DNA of 64,000 nucleotides from Bacillus sp. (in: firmicutes). Lineage in GTDB: Bacteria > Bacillota > Bacilli > Bacillales > Bacillaceae. Every line of letters starts with the position of its first letter. Position 1 is the first letter of the stretch. The stretch lies in the NCBI GenBank assembly GCA_031180805.1, contig JAPSLL010000006.1:62001-126000 (forward strand), read 5' to 3'. Shown piece after piece: positions 1 to 9,054 of this stretch. The notes under the pieces are model-generated. The model had not been told where the DNA came from and made no database searches. It saw only the letters and a program-made list of their open reading frames with translations. The position numbers and the translations under genes were made by a program.

Positions 1-188
1 CTGTTCGCATAAGACCAAACAGTGTTTTCTATTTTAAGATTGGTGTTAAATGTCTCGATCCAAACCTGTTTTGATTTCAACAATGCCGTTAATTGTGCAG
101 AATTAAGTGTTATTTCCACTGTTTGTTCAGTCTTTTGATAAACAAATACTACTGTAATTGATTCACCTTGATTTGTTGCCACACTCAT
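1..188 (-). CDS. 5' part of an unrecognised protein (truncated by window edge)
   Basis: An ATG at 188 reads leftward through 62 codons without a stop until the window ends, so only the N-terminus is visible. A purine-rich GGGAGAG lies 4 to 5 bases upstream, which supports this start. The peptide (MSVATNQGESITVVFVYQKT...) is hydrophilic with alternating beta-like segments and no signal peptide or membrane helix. I do not recognise the family. The neighbouring broken membrane gene is on the same strand but about 170 bases away. Confidence 0.6.
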   Translation of the reverse strand, partial: MSVATNQGESITVVFVYQKTEQTVEITLNSAQLTALLKSKQVWIETFNTNLKIENTVWSYAN

Positions 189-355
189 TAACTTCTCTCC
201 CTTTTTAAGTTAGTGTTTGTATTTAGTACGGTCAACCTTAGATAAAGTTTCATAGCTTATGATAGAGTATTTACGAAACATAAAATAAACTTAGGGCAAT
301 GGTGTCATAACTAGTCTTACCTTCTTACTTTGCGAAATGAAATTTTCTATGGAAT

Positions 356-607
356 TTAAGCCAAGAAAAACTGTTTGTTGGTAAAAACGTAAAAGCAATT
401 ATAACCTTTGAAAATAATGAGAAAAACAATGGCCATCAATAAAAGAATGATTGCATTTCCCCCACTTATCATACGCAATTTTTTTGGTAAAACCTTAAAA
501 TATCCACCCATTGGGTAGCCTAGTGAAAGTAACACTTAAAAAACTGCTATGGATATAAATATTAGTGCAACAATAATCAATATGATAAAAACAAAATCTA
601 CCCCCAT
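356..607 (-). pseudogene. Broken small membrane-protein gene
   Basis: An ATG at 607 encodes a hydrophobic helix (MGVDFVFIILIIVALIFISI) that meets a stop after 23 codons. Moving one frame, the reading continues VLLSLGYPMGGYFKVLPKKL..., then a second hydrophobic helix (IILLLMAIVFLIIF), ending at a TAA at 356. Two helices joined by a GYPMGGYFKVLPKKLR loop look like one ancestral small Bacillus membrane protein interrupted by a frameshift. That loop type is familiar from uncharacterised Bacillus proteins, but I cannot name the family. No convincing Shine-Dalgarno precedes the ATG. It could also be two unrelated fragments. Confidence 0.45.
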
Positions 608-726
608 ACATAATCGACAACCTTAAAGTGAAAATTAAAATACTCTTAAAACACAAACCCAATAATTATCCACCGTTTATTGTAATAAGATTTTTACGAT
701 GTAATGATTAAGATTAAATTTTATCA

Positions 727-755
727 TTGAAAAAAGGGATGAAATCTAGTAAACT
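727..755 (+). promoter_or_regulatory. Candidate sigma-A promoter for pbuE
   Basis: TTGAAA (727-732) and TAAACT (750-755) are separated by exactly 17 bases. Transcription would start near 762, about 30 bases before the purine aptamer, which is the spacing expected for a riboswitch leader. Confidence 0.5.
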
Positions 756-791
756 CTATATTGTCTTTCTTAGAAACAAATTTGTTAATAC

Positions 792-854
792 CTGTATAAC
801 CTCAAGAATAAGGCTTGAGGGTCTCTACCAGGAACCATAAAATCCTGACTACAG
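792..854 (+). promoter_or_regulatory. Purine riboswitch aptamer, guanine-type specificity base
   Basis: All three helices of the purine aptamer are visible. P1 is CTGTA (792-796) with TACAG (850-854). P2 is CCTCAAG (800-806) with CTTGAGG (814-820). P3 is CAGGA (829-833) with TCCTG (843-847). The J2/3 strand reads TCTCTACC, conserving U49, C50, U51 and A52 of the family. L2 ends AAGG and L3 is ACCATAAAA, compatible with the loop-loop kiss. The base equivalent to position 74, just before P1, is C (849). This is the residue that pairs with guanine or hypoxanthine; adenine riboswitches have U here. The 3' side overlaps a terminator, so ligand binding should favour read-through into pbuE. Confidence 0.93.
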
Positions 855-892
855 AAAATGAATTGATCATTTTTTGTAATCAGGATTTTTTT
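841..892 (+). terminator. Riboswitch-controlled intrinsic terminator
   Basis: AATCCTGA (841-848) pairs with TCAGGATT (880-887). The stem extends inward through about a dozen more pairs and is followed by T888-T892. The 5' arm is the 3' strand of P3 and P1 of the aptamer, so aptamer and terminator are mutually exclusive. This is the ON-switch layout known for Bacillus subtilis pbuE. Confidence 0.88.
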
Positions 893-930
893 ATTTGAAA
901 TATTTTTTTAGAAAGGAAGGAATATAAACG

Positions 931-2133
931 ATGAATGTAAAAGTTTTTATACTTGCATTGTCAACTGTCGCAGTTGGACTTGTTGAATTAATTGTAGGTG
1001 GGATCCTACCAACGATTGCAAATGATTTTCATATCTCATTAAGCACTGCAGGCCAGCTTATTACTGTTTTCGCACTAATTTATGCTGTTGCTGGCCCTGT
1101 ACTCCTTGTCATAACTAGCAAAGTAGAGCGAAAAAAGCTCTATCTTGCTTCCTTGTTTGTTTTCTTTATCGGGAATATGATGACGTATTTTAGTACGAGT
1201 TTTACCGTTTTGATGATGGCAAGAGTTTTAACTGCAATGAGTACAGCATTGATCGTTGTGTTATCGTTAACGATCGCTGCTAAAATTGTTGCTCCAAAAC
1301 ATCGTGCTAAAGCTTTAGGGCTTATTTATATGGGCATTAGCTCGTCACTTGTGATGGGTGTACCGCTTGGAATCTTGATCTCCAATTCATTTGGGTGGCG
1401 TGTTATTTTCCTTGGAATTGCCATTTTATCCATTGGTTCTTTTTTGCTTATTTCAATCTTTTTGGAGCAAATTCCTGGGGAAAAGACGATTCCACTTTCA
1501 CAACAACTACGGGCTGTCGGCAGCGCAAAGATAGGCAGTGCTCACCTTGCAACAATGTTTATGCTAGCAGGACATTATACGCTTTACGCCTATTTCACTC
1601 CGTTTTTACAATCGGAACTTCATTTAAATTCCAATTGGATTAGTATTTGTTATTTAATATTTGGGATTGCAGCAGTTAGCGGCGGCGCCTTTGGGGGTAT
1701 ATTATCAGATTCGATTGGAGCACGTAAAAGCATTTTCGTTGTAATTAGTGCATTTGCTATAGTGCTATTTATATTGCCATTTACGACTTTTTCATTGTTC
1801 CTTTTCATACCGATGATGATGGTCTGGGCGGCTTTAAGCTGGAGTTTGGCACCACCTCAACAAAGTTACTTAATTCAAACAGATCCTGCTACTTCTGACA
1901 TACAGCAAAGCTTTAATAACTCTGCTTTACAAATCGGTATTTCCCTTGGTTCAGCATTCGGTGGCATCGTGTTAAACCAAACAGGTACTGTATCTAAAAC
2001 AGCTTTTGTTGGCGCGGGAATTGTCATTATCTCTTTATTATGTGCTACATTTTCTTTAACAAGAAAAACAAAAACAAGAGAAACGCTTGATGTAACTTCT
2101 TCACCTCGGTCAAATACTCATGATTTATCGTGA
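931..2133 (+). CDS. pbuE: Purine efflux pump PbuE (MFS)
   Basis: This 400-residue major facilitator protein exports purine bases (in B. subtilis, adenine, hypoxanthine and related bases) across the cytoplasmic membrane. The N-terminus ([20 protein letters not shown]), the loop KVERKKLYL and the stretch [13 protein letters not shown] closely match remembered B. subtilis PbuE. Twelve hydrophobic helices are evident and the length is about that of PbuE (388). AGAAAGGAAGG sits about 10 bases before the ATG. The gene is monocistronic, behind a purine riboswitch and terminator. An inverted repeat overlapping its stop codon probably ends the transcript. The link of this family to a purine aptamer strongly supports the assignment. 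Only the guanine-type C in the aptamer differs from the adenine-responsive B. subtilis switch. Confidence 0.93.
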   Translation: MNVKVFILALSTVAVGLVELIVGGILPTIANDFHISLSTAGQLITVFALIYAVAGPVLLVITSKVERKKLYLASLFVFFIGNMMTYFSTSFTVLMMARVLTAMSTALIVVLSLTIAAKIVAPKHRAKALGLIYMGISSSLVMGVPLGILISNSFGWRVIFLGIAILSIGSFLLISIFLEQIPGEKTIPLSQQLRAVGSAKIGSAHLATMFMLAGHYTLYAYFTPFLQSELHLNSNWISICYLIFGIAAVSGGAFGGILSDSIGARKSIFVVISAFAIVLFILPFTTFSLFLFIPMMMVWAALSWSLAPPQQSYLIQTDPATSDIQQSFNNSALQIGISLGSAFGGIVLNQTGTVSKTAFVGAGIVIISLLCATFSLTRKTKTRETLDVTSSPRSNTHDLS

Positions 2134-2140
2134 GTATTTG
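2111..2140 (+). terminator. Hairpin at the end of pbuE
   Basis: CAAATACTCA (2111-2120) and TGAGTATTTG (2131-2140) form a perfect 10-bp stem with a 10-base loop, overlapping the stop codon. The tail TATTAC is only weakly U-rich, so termination is plausible, not certain. Confidence 0.5.
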
Positions 2141-2155
2141 TATTACATGCGGTAA

Positions 2156-2195
2156 GGGAACCCCTCCTACGAAAAAATGTACCAGATGGGTTCCC
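2156..2195. repeat. Inverted repeat between convergent pbuE and cwlJ
   Basis: GGGAACCC (2156-2163) and GGGTTCCC (2188-2195) can form an 8-bp stem. It lies between convergent genes and may terminate cwlJ on the minus strand, but neither side has a U-run. Confidence 0.4.
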
Positions 2196-2231
2196 AAAAT
2201 AAACCGCTTCTTTAGCTGGATGTCGCAGAGC

Positions 2232-2672
2232 TTAACCTGTATAAACACCCTCACATGTTCCAGGCTGCGGCTCATAATAACAATGATTTTTAAATTGACC
2301 AGCAAAAGGTTGATCATACCAAGTTGGAGGGCATGGAGCATAAGGATTAAAATACCATAGAGCGTATTTTCCAGGATGTTGTCGCCAATATTCTAAGTTT
2401 TGTCTTGCTAGTCTTCTTTCAGCTTCTCTCGCTCTTTGATAAAAAACATTCCCTTTTTGCACAGCTTCGAAAGAATAATTTCCTCCTTGTACTTGAAAAA
2501 TAACTTGTCGAATTGTTCTTAAATTTCTAAAGTCTAAACAATTGGCTGTAAGACGATTAACAATGACATTACCGACATACAGCATACCTTGTTTCCCTTC
2601 ACCTTCTGCTTCTGCCCTCATCATTCTTGCCATTAAGTCAACGTCTGAACTTCGGTAACTTGCTCTCGCCAT
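2232..2672 (-). CDS. cwlJ: Spore cortex-lytic cell wall hydrolase CwlJ
   Basis: This 146-residue protein is a SleB/CwlJ (Hydrolase_2) domain alone, with no signal peptide or peptidoglycan-binding repeat. That is the CwlJ form, not the secreted SleB form. Recognisable blocks are DVDLMARMMRAEAEGEGKQG with the catalytic-region Glu residues (about 10-29), GNVIVNRL, FEAVQKG, FYQRAREAERRLAR and the C-terminal LWYFNP...WYDQPFAGQFKNH. CwlJ sits in the spore coat and degrades cortex peptidoglycan during germination, especially in response to Ca-dipicolinate. GGAGGTG precedes the ATG by 6 bases. The usual partner gerQ is not adjacent. In B. subtilis this gene is under mother-cell sigma control; no promoter was assigned here. 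Confidence 0.93.
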   Translation of the reverse strand: MARASYRSSDVDLMARMMRAEAEGEGKQGMLYVGNVIVNRLTANCLDFRNLRTIRQVIFQVQGGNYSFEAVQKGNVFYQRAREAERRLARQNLEYWRQHPGKYALWYFNPYAPCPPTWYDQPFAGQFKNHCYYEPQPGTCEGVYTG

Positions 2673-2943
2673 TTTTTCACCTCCAAAATATAGTATGAAA
2701 AAAAGCCTATTTTCATGTTATTGTTCATAAAATAAGAAACCAAGTCTTAGTTTAATATAAAAATATATGGGACTCTTTTACAACTTATGCTGCATGTTAA
2801 GGAAAATAAGTTATAAATTTAATATCACATATCTCTTCTCATCCTAAATTAGTTAATTAATATGTGTGTAGAGTTATTACGCATTCGCCTACTCGTCATT
2901 TTCTGCAATCATTTTTTTTTGCAAATATTTAACAAAAATACAA

Positions 2944-2973
2944 TTGACCTTCCGTTATTACTTCTGTTAAAAT
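2944..2973 (+). promoter_or_regulatory. Candidate promoter for the ileS T-box leader
   Basis: TTGACC (2944-2949) and TAAAAT (2968-2973) are spaced by 18 bases, placing transcription start about 20 bases before the T-box leader. The preceding 270 bases (2673-2943) are AT-rich and show no other gene. Confidence 0.55.
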
Positions 2974-2997
2974 GAATCTCAATAAAAGCATACAAAT

Positions 2998-3247
2998 TCG
3001 TTGATGAGAAAGAGTAGCGTTTCGTCTTGATCCACAGAGAGCTGACATTTGGTGCAAGTCAGTGTTCAAGTGTTACGTGAAAATCCTCTCTGAGAAGCTA
3101 GGCTGAATTAAAAAGTAAGTCTAGCCGGGAGTCTACCGTTAAAAGGAACACGTATGATTGTACGTTGCTAAGTGCTATTGGTTCGGATCAATAGAATTAG
3201 GGTGGTATCGCGGTTAACCCCGTCCCTTACTTGGGACGGGGTTTTTT
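2998..3247 (+). promoter_or_regulatory. T-box leader, isoleucine specifier
   Basis: The leader contains the hallmark T-box AGGGTGGTATCGCG (3199-3212). Its UGGU bulge would pair with the ACCA end of uncharged tRNA. A Stem I region starts near 3000 (GATGAGAAAGAGTA). On the 3' side of Stem I the sequence GTGAAAATCCTCTC contains ATC (3083-3085), an isoleucine codon at the expected specifier position. This fits the downstream isoleucyl-tRNA synthetase. Uncharged tRNA-Ile is expected to stabilise the antiterminator and switch the gene on. Confidence 0.9.
3216..3247 (+). terminator. T-box regulated terminator of ileS
   Basis: AACCCCGTCCC (3216-3226) pairs perfectly with GGGACGGGGTT (3233-3243) around a TTACTT loop, followed by a T-run. 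It immediately follows the T-box sequence, as in all transcriptional T-boxes. Confidence 0.93.
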
Positions 3248-3288
3248 GTATGTTTTTATACATTTCATTTTGAATAGGAGCGATATCT

Positions 3289-6200
3289 GTGAATGCTAAT
3301 GAGAGTAAAGAATCTGTTGTACAGCGTGAGGAGCGTATCCGTAAATATTGGACTGAAGAGAACATATTTCAGAAATCTGTTGAATTAAAGGAAGGAAAAC
3401 CGCCTTTTGTTTTTTACGAAGGACCACCAACTGCAAATGGTCTCCCCCATGTTGGCCATGCATTTGGAAGGACAATTAAAGATGTTGTAGCACGTTACAA
3501 GACGATGAAAGGCTTTCAAGTTGAGAGAAAGGCTGGCTGGGATACACATGGTCTTCCTGTCGAACTTGGTATTGAGAAACAACTTGGGATTTCTGGAAAA
3601 AAAGAGATTGAGCGTTATGGTGTCGAGCGTTTTGTTAAAAAATGTAAAGAAAGTGTTTTTACCTACGAGAAAAAATGGCGATCATTTACAGAAGAATTAG
3701 GTTATTGGGTAGACATGGATAATCCATATTTAACTTTAAGTAACGATTATATTGAGAGTGTGTGGAACATTTTAAGTAAAGTTCACAAAGATGGTCTTTT
3801 GTATAAAGGTCATCGCGTTTCGCCATATTGCCCTAGTTGCCAAACAACCTTAAGTTCACACGAAGTAGCACAAGGTTATAAAGATGTTAAAGATTTATCA
3901 GTTACCGTAAAATTTAAGCGAATAGATGCAGAAGAAGAATATTTCTTAGGCTGGACAACAACACCATGGACTTTACCTGCAAATGTTGCCCTTGCTGTTA
4001 ATCCAAATTTAACGTATGTCCGGGTACAAAAAGAGAATAAGATTTATATTGTTGCGAAATCTTTAGTAGAAAAGGCTCTTGGGGAACATATAAGTGTTTT
4101 AAGCGAGCATAGTGGTCACGAATTTGAAGGAACACGATATGCACCACCATTTAACTATATGAATGTTGAGAATGGACATTATGTCGTATTAGCAGATTAT
4201 GTAACTGATGAAAGCGGAACAGGAATTGTTCACATTGCACCCGCTTATGGGGAAGAAGATTATAAAGTAGTTCAGCAAAATGGTTTATCTTTCATCAATG
4301 TAGTTGATCAACAAGGCAGATACACCGTTGAAGTAAAAGAACTTTCTGGTAGATTTGTGAAAGAGTGTGATGTAGATATTATTAAAATGCTTTCTGAACG
4401 AGGCATTCTATTTCATAAAGAAAAATATGAACATAGCTACCCGCATTGCTGGAGATGTGACTCCCCTTTGCTTTACTATGCAACAGAAAGTTGGTTTATT
4501 AAGATGTCATCTTTAAAAGATAACATGCTAGAAAACAATGGAACCGTAAATTGGTATCCGGAGCATATCAAAGATGGACGCTTTGGTAATTTCCTTAAAA
4601 ACCTTATTGATTGGAATATAAGTAGAAACCGTTACTGGGGTACACCTCTAAATGTTTGGATATGCTCTAATTGTAATCATGAATTAGTTCCTAACAGTAT
4701 CAAGGAACTACAAAAATTTGTGACTTCACCAATACCAAATGATATCGAGTTGCATAAGCCATATATTGATGAGGTACAGTGTACTTGTCCGAAATGTAAA
4801 GCTGTCATGAATCGAACACCTGAAGTGATTGATGTTTGGTTTGATAGTGGCTCGATGCCATTTGCACAATACCACTATCCATTTGGGAATGAAGAAAAAT
4901 TCATATCTCAATTTCCAGCAGATGTTGTCATTGAAGGAATTGATCAGACGAGGGGATTTTTCTATAGCCTACTCGCAGTTTCTACCCTATTCAAGGGAAA
5001 AGCACCATATAAAAATGTTCTCTCCCTAGGGCATATACTCGACGAAAATGGACAAAAAATGTCTAAAAGTAAAGGGAATGCTTTAGACCCTGTTGAACTT
5101 ATAGAAAAATTTGGTGCAGATTCTCTTCGCTGGGCATTTTTAGTTGATAGTTCACCCTGGAATCCGAAACGCTTTTCAATAAAAATTGTACAAGAGGCAA
5201 AATCAAAATTAATAGATACATTAGATAATACGTGTAAATTTTATTTAATGTATGCAAAAATTGATGGATTTGTTTATGATAGACAACAATCAGGTAAAAA
5301 AACAATCTTAGATGAATGGATACTTTCGCGCTTGCATAGTACGGTTAAGCTCGTTAATGATTATATGGATAATTATCAATTTACTCAAACAACACGGGAA
5401 ATTGCGACATTAGTTGAACAATTAAGCAATTGGTATGTACGTCGATCAAGAAATCGTTTTTGGGCTACTGGACTTTCTGAAGATAAACGATCCGCATACT
5501 CTACATTATTTGAAACACTATCAACAATTAGTCGAATGTTAGCCCCTTTTGTACCTTATATTGCAGAGGATATCTATTTAAATCTAACTCAAAATAGTGT
5601 TCATTTACAAAATTACCCGAGTGCAAATCTTTCTATGATTAATCCACAATTAGAAACAGATATGAAAACGATCTTAAAAATAGTTGAATATGGTCGGAGT
5701 ATTCGAAATGCAAAAAATTTGAAGGTTAAGCAACCTTTACAACAAATGATAGTATGGGCAAGTAAAGAATATCCTGTTTTAAATGAATATTCAACGATCA
5801 TTAAAGACGAACTCAATGTTAAAGATGTGATATATACAAATGATATATCAACTTACTTATCAACTAGCATCAAACTAAATTTTAAAACTGCAGGTGCAGC
5901 CTTTGGTAAAATGGTTAACGCTGTAAAGGACTATGTAAATAATATGTCCAATACTGAAATAAAGTCCTTATTAGAAAAAGGTCAATTACAAATTTACGTT
6001 AAAGGACAATCGATACTGATTAAAAAGGAGCATATAACTGTTGAAAATCAAGTTTCATTTAATTTTGAGATAGCTGGGGATGAGCACTTAAAGGTGATAG
6101 TAGATATAACACTCACTCCTCAACTTGTTGAAGAAGGTCAAGTTAGAGAATTAATTAGAACTATTCAAGATGCTCGTAAAATATTGGATTTACCTATAGA

Positions 6201-6384
6201 AAAATATATTGGAATTAATGTTTCTCCTACTGAATACAGCATTAAAACGATAAAACGTTATGAAGAGCTTATTAAAGAAAATGTTCTAGTTCACCAGATA
6301 AGCTATGAAGCGCTCGATAGTTCCGAAAATCAAATTAAAGTAAATTTTGGAGAAGAAATCGTAAGAATCACTTTAGTATACTAG
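3289..6384 (+). CDS. ileS: Isoleucyl-tRNA synthetase, type 2 (IleRS2)
   Basis: This 1031-residue class Ia synthetase charges tRNA-Ile with isoleucine. HVGH (54-57) is the HIGH motif and KMSKS is at 590-594. The CP1 editing domain carries [10 protein letters not shown] (221-230). Zn-type cysteine pairs CPSC, CWRC, CSNC and CPKC are present. The length, the start [14 protein letters not shown] and a long C-terminal domain fit the eukaryote-like IleRS2 type, not the roughly 920-residue bacterial type 1. IleRS2 enzymes are typically insensitive to mupirocin, and Bacillus strains that have one often also carry type 1 elsewhere. The GTG start follows AGGAG by about 8 bases. The gene is monocistronic, controlled by the isoleucine T-box. 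Confidence 0.95.
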   Translation: MNANESKESVVQREERIRKYWTEENIFQKSVELKEGKPPFVFYEGPPTANGLPHVGHAFGRTIKDVVARYKTMKGFQVERKAGWDTHGLPVELGIEKQLGISGKKEIERYGVERFVKKCKESVFTYEKKWRSFTEELGYWVDMDNPYLTLSNDYIESVWNILSKVHKDGLLYKGHRVSPYCPSCQTTLSSHEVAQGYKDVKDLSVTVKFKRIDAEEEYFLGWTTTPWTLPANVALAVNPNLTYVRVQKENKIYIVAKSLVEKALGEHISVLSEHSGHEFEGTRYAPPFNYMNVENGHYVVLADYVTDESGTGIVHIAPAYGEEDYKVVQQNGLSFINVVDQQGRYTVEVKELSGRFVKECDVDIIKMLSERGILFHKEKYEHSYPHCWRCDSPLLYYATESWFIKMSSLKDNMLENNGTVNWYPEHIKDGRFGNFLKNLIDWNISRNRYWGTPLNVWICSNCNHELVPNSIKELQKFVTSPIPNDIELHKPYIDEVQCTCPKCKAVMNRTPEVIDVWFDSGSMPFAQYHYPFGNEEKFISQFPADVVIEGIDQTRGFFYSLLAVSTLFKGKAPYKNVLSLGHILDENGQKMSKSKGNALDPVELIEKFGADSLRWAFLVDSSPWNPKRFSIKIVQEAKSKLIDTLDNTCKFYLMYAKIDGFVYDRQQSGKKTILDEWILSRLHSTVKLVNDYMDNYQFTQTTREIATLVEQLSNWYVRRSRNRFWATGLSEDKRSAYSTLFETLSTISRMLAPFVPYIAEDIYLNLTQNSVHLQNYPSANLSMINPQLETDMKTILKIVEYGRSIRNAKNLKVKQPLQQMIVWASKEYPVLNEYSTIIKDELNVKDVIYTNDISTYLSTSIKLNFKTAGAAFGKMVNAVKDYVNNMSNTEIKSLLEKGQLQIYVKGQSILIKKEHITVENQVSFNFEIAGDEHLKVIVDITLTPQLVEEGQVRELIRTIQDARKILDLPIEKYIGINVSPTEYSIKTIKRYEELIKENVLVHQISYEALDSSENQIKVNFGEEIVRITLVY

Positions 6385-6395
6385 CTATCCTTTAA

Positions 6396-6443
6396 AAGAG
6401 CACTACTAAAAGTATTATTTTGCAAACTGTAAGTAGTGCTCTT
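6396..6443 (+). terminator. Hairpin after ileS
   Basis: AAGAGCACTACT (6396-6407) pairs perfectly with AGTAGTGCTCTT (6432-6443), twelve pairs, 12 bases after the stop codon. No strong U-run follows (ACAAAAT), so it is a probable but not textbook terminator. Confidence 0.55.
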
Positions 6444-6529
6444 ACAAAATTATATAGAGGAAATTTTAGAGAAAACTCCTCTTTGCTAATTATTTTTATA
6501 ATTACTTTTAAAGCAAAGCAAGCAGTTAA

Positions 6530-6886
6530 TTAATCCGTACGAACGCTATAATTAACAACCTTTTCTCTTTCATCAAAGTCGATCACGAGCCATTCACTAT
6601 CAATTGAAATAAGACCTCTTTCATTCCCAAGATAATAGACAATATTTGTTTTAGTCTTAAAATATCCTGTATCTGTTGGTGCTCCTAATAGCTCAATTAC
6701 CTCACTTTTTGTTTTTCCTTTTAAATCATAGGTTGATAATAAATTATCCACCATATACACTCGTTCAGAAAGACTAGTTAACCATCTATTAGTTTTGAAG
6801 GATGACTTATATTCATTAATTCCTAACATTACCATACAAACAATTGTTGGGATACTCCCAATCATTGCAATGTGTTTTAGTTTCAT
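6530..6886 (-). CDS. Small membrane-anchored protein with BamE-like fold pattern
   Basis: 118 residues. One N-terminal hydrophobic segment (about 7-24) acts as a signal anchor. The rest is an extracytoplasmic domain containing KGKTKSEVIELLGAPTDTGY, then NIVYYLGNERGLISIDSEWL and a final strand. The K-x-G-x-T-x-x-x-V-x-x-x-L-G-x-P signature is shared by BamE/SmpA-like and related Bacillus lipoprotein domains; function in Gram-positives is unknown. It lies 20 bases after a small membrane gene on the same strand and is probably co-transcribed. Only a weak GAGAG element precedes the ATG. Confidence 0.6.
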   Translation of the reverse strand: MKLKHIAMIGSIPTIVCMVMLGINEYKSSFKTNRWLTSLSERVYMVDNLLSTYDLKGKTKSEVIELLGAPTDTGYFKTKTNIVYYLGNERGLISIDSEWLVIDFDEREKVVNYSVRTD

Positions 6887-6906
6887 TTTCGTTTTTCTCT
6901 CACTAT

Positions 6907-7104
6907 TTACGTTGAGAGATTGGCTTTTCGAAAAACTTGTACAAATAAAAGGAAAATAATAAACGGAACTAAAATCGCGAGAATACTTACTATATTAAAA
7001 GAGGAATGTGCTAAACTGATAAGCAAAATAAACCCGATATATATAAACACGTAAAGAACTCCATAAAATCTAAACAAAACTTCTATAAGAGATTGGTTCT
7101 TCAT
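6907..7104 (-). CDS. Small two-helix membrane protein, unrecognised
   Basis: 65 residues with two strong hydrophobic helices (about 17-34 and 38-58) and a positively charged C-terminus (VFRKANLST). A good GGAGG lies 8 bases upstream of the ATG, which argues for a real gene despite its size. It is first in a likely two-gene unit with the BamE-like protein. I do not recognise the family. Confidence 0.6.
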   Translation of the reverse strand: MKNQSLIEVLFRFYGVLYVFIYIGFILLISLAHSSFNIVSILAILVPFIIFLLFVQVFRKANLST

Positions 7105-7329
7105 AAGTAAATACCTCCAAAGAAATCTAGCAATTTATAACGATTAATCACACTTAAAAGTTTAACATAATTATCCAATAAATTCCTATTGCAATTTAAA
7201 GTAGTATCATGAATGTCAAATAAATGAGCTTAAATTGTCACATCAACTTGGTAAAAATAATCTGTTGTAACTGAAAGTAAGGATACCCCAAAGTATTATT
7301 TTAGGCTACCCTTTTGAAAGTTCTTTCTA

Positions 7330-8151
7330 CTATTCAAGGCTACTAAATAAATCGTTTAGGTGAGAATGTAATTTATTCGTGAAGCCTCTATTAATATCAA
7401 ATTGATAATCGCTTGTAAGGGCATGAATTAAATCCTCGACTATTCGAAGTGCATTTGAATAGGCATTATAAAGTTCTCCTGCATCTAGTTTTGCAGTTGT
7501 TGAAGCATATTTACGATAAGCTTTATCTGATAAATCTGCCTCTAAGTTTTTTGTCACGTATAGCCATCGATCTGTAGTTTTTTCTTGAATTCTGAGCAGC
7601 TGTAGTACATATTTCTGGACATATGAGAGGCATTCAAGTGAACGCGAATGTTCTCCCCTTTTCAGTACATTCACTCCCATAATCCATGCATTAACAAAAT
7701 TATTAAAGGCAAAATTGACATGATCGTTTGTCATTCTTTCTGGTCCTTCACCTTTCAGTTCATCTAATAATGGCTTTAGTTTACCAGTTATATCATAAAT
7801 AAACATCGATTTTGTATCTGGAAAAACACCTGTTACTTTAAATGTTTTTATAATATCCATTTCAGATTCCGGAAGAAAGTGGAATTCTCCTCTAATTAAA
7901 TTGGAAAATATAACAACCTCTGTACCAAATTCGTTAAAGAATAGTAAATCATACGATGCAATATCGTTCATCCATCCAGATGATTTAAAGTTATGAATTT
8001 CATTCTCTTTTAGAAAAAGATAAAACTCAACATCCGAATATTGGTCTCCCTCACCTTTCGTAAACGAACCATACATCATGCATGCAGAAACAATTCGATC
8101 GTTTTCACATTTCTTTTTAATGGATTCAATTAACTTTTCTTGAAATAACAT
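7330..8151 (-). CDS. Lincosamide nucleotidyltransferase, Lnu(B)/Lnu(F)-like
   Basis: The 273-residue protein begins at an ATG (8151) 12 bases after GGAGG; a TTG at 8163 abuts the ribosome site and is less likely. It carries the nucleotidyltransferase signature GSFTKGEGDQYSDVE (28-42), with GS and the metal-binding Asp40/Glu42. Long stretches match remembered Lnu(B): EFYLFLK, GTEVVIF, NLIRGEFHFL, GVNVLKRGEHSRSLE and KNLE. Lnu enzymes adenylylate lincomycin and clindamycin at a hydroxyl, inactivating them. No plasmid, integron or transposon sequence is beside it, and base composition looks like the neighbours. It may therefore be an intrinsic chromosomal gene. Actual resistance cannot be read from sequence. 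Confidence 0.85.
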   Translation of the reverse strand: MLFQEKLIESIKKKCENDRIVSACMMYGSFTKGEGDQYSDVEFYLFLKENEIHNFKSSGWMNDIASYDLLFFNEFGTEVVIFSNLIRGEFHFLPESEMDIIKTFKVTGVFPDTKSMFIYDITGKLKPLLDELKGEGPERMTNDHVNFAFNNFVNAWIMGVNVLKRGEHSRSLECLSYVQKYVLQLLRIQEKTTDRWLYVTKNLEADLSDKAYRKYASTTAKLDAGELYNAYSNALRIVEDLIHALTSDYQFDINRGFTNKLHSHLNDLFSSLE

Positions 8152-8444
8152 GTTAAAAAACAACCTCCAAAAATTTAATGTATAAAGATGTTTGTATTTT
8201 TACTATGGGACAACATGAGCAGCACATATTCATTGCTCCTTTCGTTTGTATGGAGCATACATTCCCGACGAATATAACCATTTACAACAATCTAAAGGAA
8301 CGGTATAAAATAGGTTTATACTTCTAATTACCCCCCATTAAATATAAGCAGTAAAATACCATTCCCGACACTGAGAATAACTTTCGTATGAATATCGGCA
8401 ATTTGGAAAAAATAATGTAAACTAACATGACAATAGGGGCAAAG

Positions 8445-8939
8445 ATGTTTTTTAGAAAAAATTCAAATACATATAAATCACCAATAGCAGCTTTATTATG
8501 GTCAATTACTCTTCCAGGATTCGGACATTTATATAACCGTGACTACATCATCGGTATTTTACTAATTGTTTGGGAAATTACAATAAATAATATGACAAAT
8601 TTAAACTTTTCTTTATTTTTAGCAATTAATTTTGAGCTTGAGAAATCTTATGAAGTACAAAACTTGCAGTGGGGTTTGTTTTATCCATCAGCTTATGCCT
8701 TTTCAATGTGGCATTCATACAACAGAGCCAAAGAAATTAATGATGAATTAAAAATAAAAGGAATACAAAAGCCAAAAAAGACTGTTGAAAAGCTTGGATT
8801 TTTCTTTGGGTTAGCTGTAGGTATGACAATTGGTGTTGCATTAAACTTTTTTAACAGTCCAATTTATAGTGGGATTTTTTTAGGGATTCTATTTGGTTTT
8901 TTCGGACATTTTATAGAAAAAATCGTACAAAAACAATGA
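8445..8939 (+). CDS. Polytopic membrane protein with PGFG motif
   Basis: The 164-residue product starts at the ATG at 8445, which has AGGGG five bases upstream; an in-frame ATG at 8427 has no ribosome site. Four or so hydrophobic segments are visible. The N-terminal motif LLWSITLPGFGHLYNRDYI resembles TM2-like proteins. The middle motif QWGLFYPSAYAFSMW recurs almost unchanged in the protein at 38796-39269, so the two are paralogues. The C-terminal half (LAVGMTIGVALNFF, GIFLGILFGFFGHF) has glycine-rich helices. Function is unknown. It is transcribed divergently from the Lnu gene, with about 290 bases of otherwise featureless DNA between them. Confidence 0.7.
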   Translation: MFFRKNSNTYKSPIAALLWSITLPGFGHLYNRDYIIGILLIVWEITINNMTNLNFSLFLAINFELEKSYEVQNLQWGLFYPSAYAFSMWHSYNRAKEINDELKIKGIQKPKKTVEKLGFFFGLAVGMTIGVALNFFNSPIYSGIFLGILFGFFGHFIEKIVQKQ

Positions 8940-9054
8940 AGATAATTAGACTATTTAAATTAACAACACTGTAATCTCCTCAATGTTAAAAAATGTACTG
9001 AATCTTATAAGATTGGCCTATTTACGAAAATATTTCTCAATAGAAGAACTGTTG

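Noticed and set aside
2130-2360. Plus-strand frame following pbuE
   Set aside because: Antisense to the cwlJ coding end, cysteine-rich junk composition, no conserved pattern.
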